From Callorhinus ursinus (lineage: Eukaryota; Chordata; Mammalia; Carnivora; Otariidae): a DNA stretch of 64,000 nt. The translations under genes were made by a program, and so were the position numbers. Of this stretch, positions 22,081-32,250 are shown piece by piece. Every line of letters starts with the position of its first letter. Positions within the stretch are counted from its first letter, which is position 1. The stretch spans positions 22,760,525-22,824,524 of the forward strand of contig NW_020313005.1 in the NCBI RefSeq assembly GCF_003265705.1, read 5' to 3'. A model generated the notes under the pieces. That model was not told the DNA's origin, made no database searches, and saw only the letters and a list, made by a program, of their open reading frames with translations.

Positions 22081-22884
22081 CTGCAAGGATCTCATCCAGG
22101 AGCATTGAGGCCATCGGGAGCACCAGTGACTTAATGCCCTACGCACAGAGCCAGAAGTCAAGAAGCTCCCCAGCCAGGGATACTTGAAGGAAAAGGAATA
22201 TCAATCTTAGGAATTATAATAAAAACAGGACACTGGGCATGGTCAGATACCTAGCCTAGGCTGTAGGTCTATCACTGAAATCCATGGAAAGGAAAGATAT
22301 AAAAAGAGGGGTGATCAAAAGAAAAGGTGGATCCAGAAAGATGGGAGCTTCAAACAACAAAACTTACTTTGGCAGTACAATGCAAATTATCCTGGTGAAG
22401 GGAAGGAGGCAGCATCTGAAGAAACCAACATGGCCTCACACACAACTGTCCAAGGAGCTCAGGTTGTAGAAAGACATGTACAATGGATGGAAGGTGGGGC
22501 ATTGAGTACAGGGTGGGGACAGAAGAGGAGAAGGGGTCTGTAACAAAGGTACCAGGTGACATAAAGACATGGAATGAGCCAAGCTTGGAGAAAAAGAAAA
22601 AATAAAAAGATGACCACAAGAGATGACAAAATGGAGATCTTTAGGCTCCAAGAAAAAGAATAAAAAGGACAGCTTTTCTTGAGAAATAAGCATAATATTA
22701 ACCAGTTGCCAAGGACTTCTCAACTTCTCATCTGGTACTACTCTTCTATAATGCTTTTCATATATGAGGGAGAATAAACTTGGCCGAGAAAGGACTAAAA
22801 CCTGGGATGGGCACGTAAGAGGCTCTATATAAGGTGAAAGTCGAGAGTCACCTGGATCAAGGGCTAGGTGCCACCGGTAACCTC
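22081..22884. other. Non-coding stretch, purine-rich in part
   Basis: Bases 22560-22690 are strongly A/G-rich on the + strand. No gene was recognised. Confidence 0.5.
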
Positions 22885-23025
22885 TCCTGGCTCAGTTTAC
22901 TCTTTTGTAAAATAGAGATAACAAGTATACCTAAGTCAAATATTTGTTTAGTAGATTAAAAGATACGATGCAAATAAGACATCGTCTGACACATTTAAAA
23001 ATTCACTGAATGTTAGCTATCATGT
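22885..23025 (-). repeat. MIR SINE relic
   Basis: CTGGCTCAGTTTACTCTTTTGTAAAATAGAGATAAC...GTCTGACACATTTAAAAATTCACTGAATGTTAGCTATC follows the MIR consensus in reverse orientation. Confidence 0.7.
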
Positions 23026-23055
23026 TGATGATGATGATGATGATGATGATGATGA
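23026..23055. repeat. (TGA)10 microsatellite at the end of a MIR
   Basis: Ten perfect TGA units abut the 5' end of the reverse-oriented MIR. A His-rich open frame on the minus strand is just this repeat translated. Confidence 0.95.
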
Positions 23056-23757
23056 GATGCTAATCTGATTACCAGACCCAACATAATTAACCTCCCAGGA
23101 TATTGAAACAATTTGAAGATATGATCCAGGAACCATTCTGAGTGAGCAGTTGTCAAGAAATATTGGAAAACAGAGTCTGGAAAAATACCACGGTTTTCTT
23201 TAAAGTGGAGGTATAGATGGGAGTAGATTCTAGAAACAGTGGACAGGTTGACTTCATATAGACTTCCAGAAAAAAAAATCTGCAAGAGATTAATTTCATG
23301 GTTCATAAACACCCTGAAAGTCACCCATGGTCACTGGAAACCACCTTGGGCTTGCTAAGAGCAAATCATGCTAACATCTCATTTAAGAAAAAAAAATCAG
23401 CATTATAATTTCATAATCTGCCTCTCCTTTGTATGTTGTATTATTCACAAATTTGATAAACAAATCTTTCTCTGTCAGGTGTATTACAGAGTCTTAATTG
23501 AAGGAGGTTTATTTATTGAAATCTCAAATATGAATCAGCAGTGTGACATGGTTACAAATAATGGATGCTTTGGCTTCATCAACAGAAAAGGCTGTGTTCA
23601 AATGGGGACACTAGCAATCCCACGGTGCTGACTGCTGATGTGACCACATCTGGGTTGTGAAGAGGGCTTTGAGAGTCAGGATGGTGAAAAGCCTGAGGGG
23701 TATGCAATCTGAGCGAAGGTAGAAGAATTTAGCATTGTTTAGGCAGAAAAGGCAAGA

Positions 23758-23962
23758 CTTAGGGGTTCTCCAGCTTTATTGTGCATAAGAATCACCTGGG
23801 GTGTGTGTTTAAATTGCAGATTCCAGTGACTACAATCCTTAGATTTGTAGCGATTCCAATTCATTAATCCCAGAAGGAGCCCAGGAAATTACAATCGAAC
23901 AAACATTCCAGGTGATTCTCATTCCAGTGGTCTACAGACCATATTTTAAGAAACATGACTTA
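23758..23962. repeat. MER5-type non-autonomous hAT DNA transposon relic
   Basis: GGGGTTCTCCAGCTTTATTGTGCATAAGAATCACCTGG at one end, and CCAGGTGATTCTCATTCC with AGACCATATTTTAAGAAACATGA at the other, give the MER5 landmarks and the degenerate hAT terminal inverted repeats. Confidence 0.75.
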
Positions 23963-24589
23963 GAAGGAATAAAATAACCATTCTCAGATGTAAAAGTTAG
24001 AGTCTCCCATGTGGTTTAGAGGACAGAACCCTAACCAACAAGTCCTCAACTTTACTGTCAACCACTGGAGAGGGTAAGAACACTGGTGTTCTCATTTCTG
24101 TATCTCTAGTTTCCAGTACGGGCACACAGTAGGTGGTCAGCAAATACTTGTTTAACGGAATTACTTGAAGGTTGGAGAAAGAACCTTGCAAGAACGAAAG
24201 CTTATTGAAAATGAAGCAGGTGGCCTTGTTAGGCAGCCAGCCTGCCATCACCAACCATCTTTATGGGGAGACTGGCTAATAATGGGCAAGAGATGGCATA
24301 AAAGAGATTCCTATATTGGAAGAGGGGTTCACTAAGGTGACCGCCAACACTTGCCACGTTCTTAAAATTCAGTTGAAGAAATAGAACATATTGGAAAAAC
24401 TCTTTGAAGGCAGTACAGAGATAATGGAGTCAGAGAGGTATAGATAAGGAAGAAAACACAGTGACATGCACTATAGAAAAGAGTAAGAAGCAAACATTTG
24501 AAATCCAAAGAGATGATCAGGTCTGAAGAAGCATTGAATGTTTCAGTTGTGGGTATGACACCTGCAGTAGTTTACATCGTATGTAACTT

Positions 24590-24685
24590 AATTCAACTCC
24601 GGGCATTCATTGAGCACCTACTATGCACAGATAGGAAGCAGGGCGAGCTGGTCTCTGCCCTCAAGGAACTCCCAGGGTAACCAAA
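24590..24685 (-). repeat. L2 3'-end relic
   Basis: GGGCATTCATTGAGCACCTACTATGCACAG and TGGTCTCTGCCCTCAAGGAACTC match the L2 3' end in reverse. Confidence 0.65.
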
Positions 24686-24739
24686 GAGGCCATGACCGCA
24701 GGATCACAGAACATGAACCTAACTCTCCTGGTAGGGAAA

Positions 24740-24890
24740 GAAAATGGAAGCACCATAAGGGAAGGTCATTCTCTGTCCTGTAAATAGCTGTATCCCCAAC
24801 ACTTAGAAGGTCCCTGGCACATTGGGAGCATTGATAAACATTTGTTGAGTGAATCAACCAACCAGTGAATGAATCAATGAGTGAATGAAA
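24740..24890 (+). repeat. L2 3'-end relic
   Basis: TGTATCCCCAACACTTAGAAGGTCCCTGGCACATTGGGAGC, then AAACATTTGTTGAGTGAAT and a degenerate (TGAATGAA) tail, match the L2 3' end in forward orientation. It lies directly next to an L2 copy in the opposite direction. Confidence 0.75.
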
Positions 24891-25075
24891 CTAGCGTTTA
24901 TTGAATCCCACTTTGTCGGACAGTGTGTCACAGACTTTGTACATATCATTGCTCTTGAGTCTTCCAAACTCTGTAAAAAGTATTGTTATCCTTGTTTTAC
25001 AGATGTCAGGATGGAAGCACCGTTGAGTTACGTGCCCAAGGTCCGAAAGCTTCTAAATGGCAGCTGAAGTTCCTG
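24891..25075 (+). repeat. MIR SINE relic
   Basis: GTTTATTGAATCCCACTTTGTCGGACAGTGTG, then TTATCCTTGTTTTACAGATGTC and a GCCCAAGGTCCGAAAGCTTC tail follow the MIR order. Confidence 0.7.
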
Positions 25076-28000
25076 AACTTGAGTTGTCTACCCCTAAACT
25101 TGTATCCTAGTCCAGAAAGCTCCGTTCCGGACAAGAGAATTGAGGTTCAGGGAGATGAAATGACCTCCTCAGGGTTATCCTGGTCTTTTGTAGGAGAACT
25201 GGGTCTGGCCCGAAGCCCAGTGGTTTTAGGAGCAGTAGGAGCTCTTCACATGGCAGTAGCCGACCACACTCCACCCTCTGACGTCTTTCCACTGACCCTT
25301 GAGGACCTTTGGCCTTCACACAGAGGACTGTGTGCTTTAGCCAGCTCTCTCTTTCAAACTGAGTGGGGGCCCCTGAGGCTACCTCCCACATTGCTTGGGT
25401 CAGCTTGAACTTGGCAATGGGGGGCTAGTAATCACGGTGATGTAGAATTTCTAAGAAGACTCCCCCACCCTAAAAATGAGCAGATTCTCATGCCAGGGGG
25501 CATTCAGCCTGTTACCCAGAAGCCTGTGACTCACACGCTCACTGACGCAGATTGGCCTCGGGACTCCCTTTCTTCCTCTGTTTCCTCAAAACTTCAAACT
25601 GGCAGTGGGAGAGGTTTGTATGCTAAATTGTCCTCCAGTCTCTGTGGGTTCGGCTCTGCCCTTAGTTATAGAAATATATTTCCCATTGACTTTGGCCAGC
25701 GTCCCGCTTGAGTGAAAGGGAGGGCAGATTTAAGGCTATCAACTGGAGCAGAATGGCATATTGTTCCTTCTTCTCTGTCACTTTTTATGTAGATGATGGG
25801 GGGAAATGAGGAAAGGCCTTGATCCCCCCACTGCTGTGCAGTTGTTTTCAGCTAGCTGTAGCATAACATTTTTTTCCACTTAAGAAAAGAAGAATACGTA
25901 GGCAAGGAAGAGAAGGTGCGTGTGGTGTGGTGTGTGCAGACATGGGTGAACAGGACATGTTCACACCGTATCCGTCGGGGGCCTTCGTGGCAAGCAACAG
26001 AAGCCGTCTGGCTGATAGAAACAGGCAGGAATATCGGGCAGGTCACATCAGTGCCAGAACAGCTGATGAATCAGGCCCTGAGGTGGTCTGATCAAGACCC
26101 TAAATCATCCTGCCAGCACGCATGGCTGGCCCCTGCATGGGTCTCGCCACAGGGACCAGCTCTGCGGGGAAGGATTCTCTGCCTGACCTTTTCTCAGCCT
26201 CACTAAGTATCCAGGGAGACTGAGTTTGGGAAGCTGCTCAGATGAGCAGTGACTAGGTCCTGGTTCTGCCCTCTAGCTGCAAGGGAGGTAGGGAAAATCA
26301 GGACCTGGAATTTTGTACCTTCTACCTGGAGCAGGAAGGAGCCTCTGTTTCCCACTGAGACTCATAAAATCGTGAATTTCTCCCCAATACAGGAAGGGCA
26401 GACAAAAAAGAATAATATCCACCACAGGCACACCTGATGGGGCTTTTACTCTTACCTTTGGGGGGAAACACAGCACGTGAAGGAATATGTTTGCCCAATC
26501 CTCTCTACTAGGCCTTTTCTGCCCAATCCCCAGGTCTAGGAAAATGCATACAAATTAATTACACACTGACATGTTTCAGTGAAAAAGGAGATGAGGTGTC
26601 ATACACTCAAACTCACCTGGACTTCTGAACTTGCCAAGCAAAAGAAACCAGATTAGTTTCGGTGTCACTCCCATGCAGTGGGTTTATAATCATAAATTGG
26701 AGAAAGGGTTGTACAAATTCTCCACCGCAAATCTGTCTCTCCTGGACTGACTGAATTTTCGTCCTTTGCTCTTATTTGCTGGGCTCCATTTCTGGCCATC
26801 CTGTCTACACAGGTACTGAGCCCAAGTCACACAGAACAGGCATATTTGGAAGAATCACTGCAAGTGTATCATTAGAGCTTTTTGAAATAAATCACAAGAT
26901 TTCCGTGCGTCTTCCCTGCAAGCCTTACAGGATGGACAATAGGGAAAGATACAGAAGGACTCCCTCGGTGCCCTTTGCTCATTTGGGTTAGAGATGTTCA
27001 TTTATTGGTGGGTGCCTTCCTTCATAACACTTCGGTTGAGTTCAAAGCAGAGAATCAGAATGATATTTTTTCACTTCCATGGTTCTGTTGAGAGCTTTTA
27101 CTACAGTCACTCCCCCTCATAAGATTGCTGACTTGAGGTAACGTGATCCTATTTTTATGGGGGCAAAAAAGAAAGAGTCTCAGTGATATGCCAAAGGTCA
27201 GATGACATCATGGGAAGACAACACCCAGAGCAGAACAGAAAAAGCCTGTCCAGCTCCCAGTGGCTTCTGACTCTCACTTTCCTGTCTAGCTGTTATCTCT
27301 TGAGAGTTTCCAAGCAATTTGTAATGATTACCATCTTTTAGATAAAGATCATTATTCTAGAGGTATAGCTGGGAAAATTGGGACGCTGAATGGGTTGCCT
27401 CTGCCACCCCTTTCATTCAAGAATCAGAAACACATCTTGATGATTTTTCACTAATGGTTTAACTTCCCCCAAACAGTGTAATCAGTGTACGTTTCATGAT
27501 GTTTATTCAGTTTTGTTTCTGGGATTTATGTCACCAGAAATGTAGATTACACATTCAGCTCATAAATAGTCAAATACCACATAAATAAGAATCTGCTTCT
27601 TAGAGGGAGATGACAATGAAGAGATACAAAGGAAGGCAAAGGCTGTTGTGTTTGGGGGTAAACAATAAATTAAAGAAAAATTGTAAAGCATTATCTGCTT
27701 AATATTTCAGATCCTAAGACTGCCTGAGCCTTTCACAGCCACTGTAAGTGAAGGAGGTGAGGGAGCCTCGAAGCCTGGGTAGAGACCACAGCACCACCAC
27801 GGTGTCTGTGTGTCCTTCCGTCACTGCGTAGACACCTACTAGATACTCACTGGATTCTAACGCGCGAGCGTTTCTACAGTTCCTCAGATAACACTTATTT
27901 GGAACTCAGCAAACATTGTTTTCGGGGAAACAATGTTCTAAATTAAGCTGGATTCCTTCACTAGTCCACAGATTTCTACCTAAGTAGGAATGTGGTTGAA

Positions 28001-28217
28001 ATGCTGTATGTTTGTAATTTTAAATAAAATAGAAAACGCTCCTGTCACATTATCAGTAAACTCATTTACAGTTCGGTAATTGAATAAGCAAAGATAAACT
28101 CAAAAACTGTGTAATTTGGTATTTAATAAAAATCAGATTTTGTTATATGACAGTAGATTGGTGCAATACCTACATGACTTTTCTGGACCCGCTGAGAGCT
28201 TGACTGGGCACATTTTT
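25076..28217. other. Non-coding, largely unique sequence
   Basis: No exon-like structure was recognised. Bases 25940-26220 (GGCAAGCAACAGAAGCC...) resemble a mammalian interspersed repeat I cannot name. A 10-bp inverted repeat lies at 27912-27937. Bases 27990-28150 are AT-rich. Confidence 0.5.
27912..27937. promoter_or_regulatory. Perfect inverted repeat of two SOX-type sites
   Basis: AACATTGTTT (27912-27921), the 6-nt loop TCGGGG, then AAACAATGTT (27928-27937). Each arm contains a SOX HMG-box core (AACAATG or its complement). Paired inverted SOX sites are known for SOXE dimers, though usually in the other relative orientation. Function is inferred. Confidence 0.35.
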
Positions 28218-28443
28218 AAGGGTCTTAAAGATTTTTTTTTAAGATTTATTTATTTGAGAGAGCGAGAATGAGAGAGAGAGAGAGAGCACATGAGGGGGGG
28301 AGGGTCAGAGGGAGAAGCAGACTCCCCGCCGAGCAGGGAGCCCGACGCGGGACTCGATCCCGGGACTCCAGGATCATGACCTGAGCCGAAGGCAGTCGCT
28401 TAACCAACTGAGCCACCCAGGCGCCCAAAGGGTCTTGAAGATT
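28218..28443 (-). mobile_element. Can-SINE, minus orientation, nearly perfect target-site duplication
   Basis: The body spans about 28234-28427: a T-run and ATTTATTTATTTGAGAGAG first, ending with CTGAGCCACCCAGGCGCCC. AAGGGTCTTAAAGATT at 28218-28233 pairs with AAGGGTCTTGAAGATT at 28428-28443, with one mismatch in 16. Confidence 0.95.
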
Positions 28444-29319
28444 GATGGTATGGTCTGGTTTGGCTTCAAGCCTACGGTTTTCTGTTTAATTGATAGAGCC
28501 CTATCCCTTAGCTTTATACGTATCTGTCTGTAATCATTAGAATGCTGTTTAATAAAGACAATGGGAGAGAACAGAAGAAAGGGGAAGAAAGAAGAAAAAG
28601 GAGGGGATTTCCCAGGGGAGTAAGAAACATAAAAAAGGAACTAAAGAGAAATACATATAAATATGGAAAACACAGTGACCCAAGTGGAATTAATTGAGCT
28701 GTGAAGAGTGAAAACCAGGAAGAAGAGAGGACTTTTCAAATGCATAGTATCCCCGAGGGCACAAGGGTGATGGTGGATGGACTGTAGAATGTGTCTTCCG
28801 TGTCCCCTCCCCAGGGGGCAGTCTCAAGCTGGGGCAGCTTGGCTGTCTGGGACTTGGGTAGAAGGAGGCTCTTTTCAGCCGGCTTTTCTTTTGTATTGTG
28901 TTGTCCTGACTCAGGTAGAGCCTTACATTCATCACGTTGACACAAACTCTCTTTGTTTCCCCTCGTTGGTTTTGTTGGAATTGAATGCCAACCCCCCAAA
29001 ATTATTTTTTGTATGTATTTGGACCCCAGCCTTCCTCAGTCCCTGGGCAGTCAATAGTAGGGAGAAGGTAGAAAAGGAGAAGACTCAAGAATGTTCTCCT
29101 GCTGCCTCTGTCCTCCACCCAACAAGAGAATCCTGGAAAGAACTCATATCCAACTTTGAGAAGATCCACAAAAATGAGCCTTGTCAGGGATTTCATGTCT
29201 CCCTGTCTCTTCCTCAGGGAACTTGAATTAGCTTTATACCATCAATGGCATGAAAGAACCTCAAGGCCACCGTCACATTTAATTGAAGATTCTTTCTCTA
29301 CATAAAGATCTTTCTTCTC
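28444..29319. other. Non-coding stretch
   Basis: A purine-rich stretch (28560-28660) is followed by mixed sequence. A + strand open frame of 149 codons (28777-29226) has no recognisable domain or splice context. Confidence 0.5.
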
Positions 29320-29725
29320 TTTATTCCCTTGGGTGGGACTTGCCTCTGTGGACAATTCTGTATTCTACTACGGGATTGCTTGCAGTGCCTCGAACGCCAT
29401 GTTGCATTATCCCCCTCCGCACAGCTCTACAATCCTGACGAGATGTTCTTACTCCCTCTGCCTTGGTTCACACCTGCTCATTCTTCCAGACTCTGCGTAG
29501 GTGTCAGCTCCTCAATAGGTTTCTTTTATCCTTTCTGGGAGTCCCCAGAGCACCCATGCTGCCCTCCATCTTAGTGCTCCCCACACTGAAGTACTCGCCC
29601 TGGTGGACAGCCTCCTCTCCCCGGAGGACTGGTGTTTCTAAAGATAGAAAGCTGTCTTCTCTCTCCATTCCCGCTGCCCGTGGGAGGCACTCGGCCAGTG
29701 TTTACTGAGATGAGTGAATGAAATG
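29320..29725 (+). repeat. L2 LINE relic
   Basis: CTACAATCCTGACGAG, then 'cttccagactctgcgtaggtgtcagctcct', CTGGGAGTCCCCAGAGCACC and a TTTACTGAGATGAGTGAATGAAATGAA end follow the L2 3' region. Confidence 0.65.
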
Positions 29726-30239
29726 AATCTCCCTTGACCACAGCGATGTCTCCTGACCCTTTTGCCCCCAGCCGGTTTTCCAACATTTAGAGGTGGCTTA
29801 CTCGGCCCCTGCATGCCCTCTTCTGTCCAGCAGAAGTTGGCTGTGCAGTGAGCCTGGTTCTCTGATGCGTGGGTCACAGAGCACTGGTCCTCAGATACAA
29901 CCCTCCCTCCAGACGTCGATTCAAGGAGAAGGCAGGTTTTTTGGATCTGATAAGACTGTCAAAAAACACATCTAATCATCACTTGTTAGAGCTGAAGGGA
30001 CTGCAGAGATTGTCCAGCCGCACCCCTCTCTTGACAGAGGAGGGAATGGAGTCCCAGAGAGGTGCATCTCCTTTCCCGGAGTCACACAGCGGGCTTGCCC
30101 CATTTCTAGTGCAAGGTCCTAGTGTGCCCGATTCCCGATTCATGGGCTCCTGAGAGCTTTCTCCTAGGATAAAGTGAGTAAAGGGGTGCAGTCTTATAAA
30201 TGGACTAAATAATAAATATGGCCGCTTACCCACCATCGA
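29726..30239. other. Non-coding stretch with an old MIR-like or L2-like fragment
   Basis: Bases about 29985-30110 (TGTTAGAGCTGAAGGGACTGCAGAGATTGTCCAGCC...GTCCCAGAGAGG...AGTCACACAG) match an old mammalian repeat of the MIR/L2 class. The family assignment is uncertain. Confidence 0.45.
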
Positions 30240-30720
30240 ACAGCTTTCTTCGGGAGGAGCTTAGCGCATTTAATAGGGTGCTTGTAAACCGGAGCAATTT
30301 TTGAGTAGTTTCTCCGGCACACGGTTAACATTTATATGCGCCCCATTTCATCTGAAATTTGCTTTTACAAGGCACTGGTGAGGCTTTGATGGCAGCACTG
30401 AATGACCCAGACGGCTTCGTCCCAAATGTTCAAACTGAGCTGAAAATTTGGGAGAATCGAAGGTATTCATCTCCGTAAAAAAATCCCAAACACATCGACC
30501 AAAATTGCTCTTCTCCATCCAGATACATTAACTTTTTCTTCTTTTTTCCTTTCTTCCTTTTGCATTTTGCCATTACCGTGTTCTGGTTATTGCCCACATC
30601 TGGAGCACAGCAGCTGTCCTGTAATGTGCAAGCTGCGGTATGTAATTTGGAGAACTGGAATACAAATATCTGTTAATTAAAAAAAAAAATACAGATCCAT
30701 GTTTGTCAGCTTGTAATTAT
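30240..30720. promoter_or_regulatory. Repeat-free AT-rich stretch, candidate conserved non-coding element
   Basis: The sequence has no interspersed repeat. It combines CpG-retaining segments (TTCTCCGGCACACGG, CCAGACGGCTTCGTCCC) with AT-rich homeodomain-type motifs (CTGTTAATTAAA, CTTGTAATTATG). This mix is common in deeply conserved developmental enhancers, but conservation itself cannot be seen from one sequence. Confidence 0.25.
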
Positions 30721-30970
30721 GTAAAGAAGAACACCAACTCCCAAAGTAATTTAAAAAACAAAATGAAAATAACTTTACCAGCGGCTCTATAAAATCCAGC
30801 AACTCCTCGTTTAGCTATTAACTTTCTTCTGAGCAGCCCAAAGTCCTTTGCCGACGTCTGTGAAGTTTCTTTGTGGAGAGCAGGAGACCCCAACAGGGCA
30901 GTCAGGGGAGCAGGACTGGGCTGACAGGTCACTGGACTCTGCTCTTTGCCCCCTTATGATGAGTATAGGG

Positions 30971-31200
30971 TAGGGTTTCTCAACCTTGACACTGCTGATA
31001 TTTTTGGGCTGGGTAATTCTTGGTTGTGATGGGCTGTCTCGTGCAATGTGGTATTTCACAACATCTTTGGCCTCAACTCACTAGATGCCAGTAGCCAGTA
31101 GATGCCCTCCTCCGCAACTTGTGACAAACAAAAATGTGTCCAGACATTAACCAATGTCCCTGGGGAAGAAGGGGGTGTCGCCCCCAGTTGAGAAGCGCTG
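30971..31200 (-). repeat. MER20 DNA transposon relic
   Basis: Starts GGGTTTCTCAACCTTGACACTGCTGATATTTTGGGC-like and ends with TGTCGCCCCCAGTTGAGAAGCGCTG, which are the two termini of MER20 in reverse orientation, and has the right length of about 220 bp. The 8-bp target duplication is no longer clear. Confidence 0.8.
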
Positions 31201-31863
31201 TCATTTTCATTTGCTGTGTAATGAAGGAAGGAGCCCAGGCCTTGGCCTTGGAAGACTTAGGGTTAAGTGACCACCTCCCTATTCTAAGGCTAGGACCCTG
31301 ACCAAATCCACTGGCTCTTCTCGACACCTGCTTCCTCATCTCCACGGTGGGTGGTCGTGGAGATCCAGTGAGATGTAGCAGATTTTTGATATAAAAAAAA
31401 GTCACGGTGAAGGTAAGTTTTATCATCATTATTATTGCAAGGTGGCCCCTGATGTGAAAGTTTGGAGGGAGGCCCTAGGCCAGGTTTGCCCTGAGGGATG
31501 CCACACTCTATTAGGACTTGGACCTCATTAGTACAGAGCCCTCTGCGCTCAAGGCTTGAGGGGCAGGGAGAACTTGCCATGTTCTTTGCAGACGTCTGTG
31601 GACATGGCGAAGGAGCATTGGGGGGAATAAAATTGCCGAGGAACAGCTCAGAGCAGTGAAATAATTTTACGGACACAGGAGGAGGGACTGAATGAGGCGC
31701 CCCAGCCTCCTCTCTCTACCTGCTCTTCTCCCCAGAACAGGTCAGGAGGTGTGTGAGTTATTCAGGCAGCCAAAGGGTTGTGTAGACACTGGGCTCCAGG
31801 TCAGAGAGAGCATCAGAACCTTTTTAATGGTCTTTTAAAAATATCTAGATTATAAAAAATAAA

Positions 31864-31895
<32 letters not shown>

Positions 31896-32067
31896 GATTA
31901 TCAGCTGTCTGGGCTGATGGGAGGGCAGATGGAAGGATGAAGTAGCCTCTCGAGGACCGTTGCAGCTCAGGAATTCCAGGATGCTGGGTTTAGGACTGGG
32001 TGTTCTGGAATCCAGACACTGCCTTATTTAATCCGCAGGTTTCTGTAGAGAGCATTAGGAGCAGCAG
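31201..32067. other. Non-coding stretch with an (AAAT)n tract
   Basis: Bases 31854-31895 are about ten AAAT units. Otherwise nothing was recognised. Confidence 0.6.
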
Positions 32068-32250
32068 TCGCCATTCACTGAGTAATCGCTCTGTGCCAGG
32101 AAGCGTGCCAAGCGTTTTTGGTTTATTATCTCATTTAATCTCCAAGACAGTTCTGTCAGGTAGGTATTATTCCCATTTCACAGATGAGAAGGCTGAGGTG
32201 TTTGCATGTGAAGCAACTGGTCACAGCGCGCTAAGTGCTGTGTGCAGGAG
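32068..32250 (+). repeat. MIR SINE relic
   Basis: CATTCACTGAGTAATCGCTCTGTGCCAGGAAGCGTGCCAAGCG, TTATCTCATTTAATCTCC and TATTCCCATTTCACAGATGAGAAGGCTGAGG are a well-preserved MIR core. Confidence 0.85.

Noticed and set aside
21810..22187. Gly-rich 125-codon open frame and the opposing Pro-rich ones
   Set aside because: The poly-Gly and poly-Pro come from the G28 homopolymer, and flanking parts match an L2 relic.
23013..23324. Poly-His open frame on the minus strand
   Set aside because: It is the (TGA)10 microsatellite read in one frame.
28246..28428. Minus-strand 60-codon open frame beginning MGAWVAQLVKRLPSAQ
   Set aside because: It is the Can-SINE itself. The same peptide start appears at the SINE near 7154.
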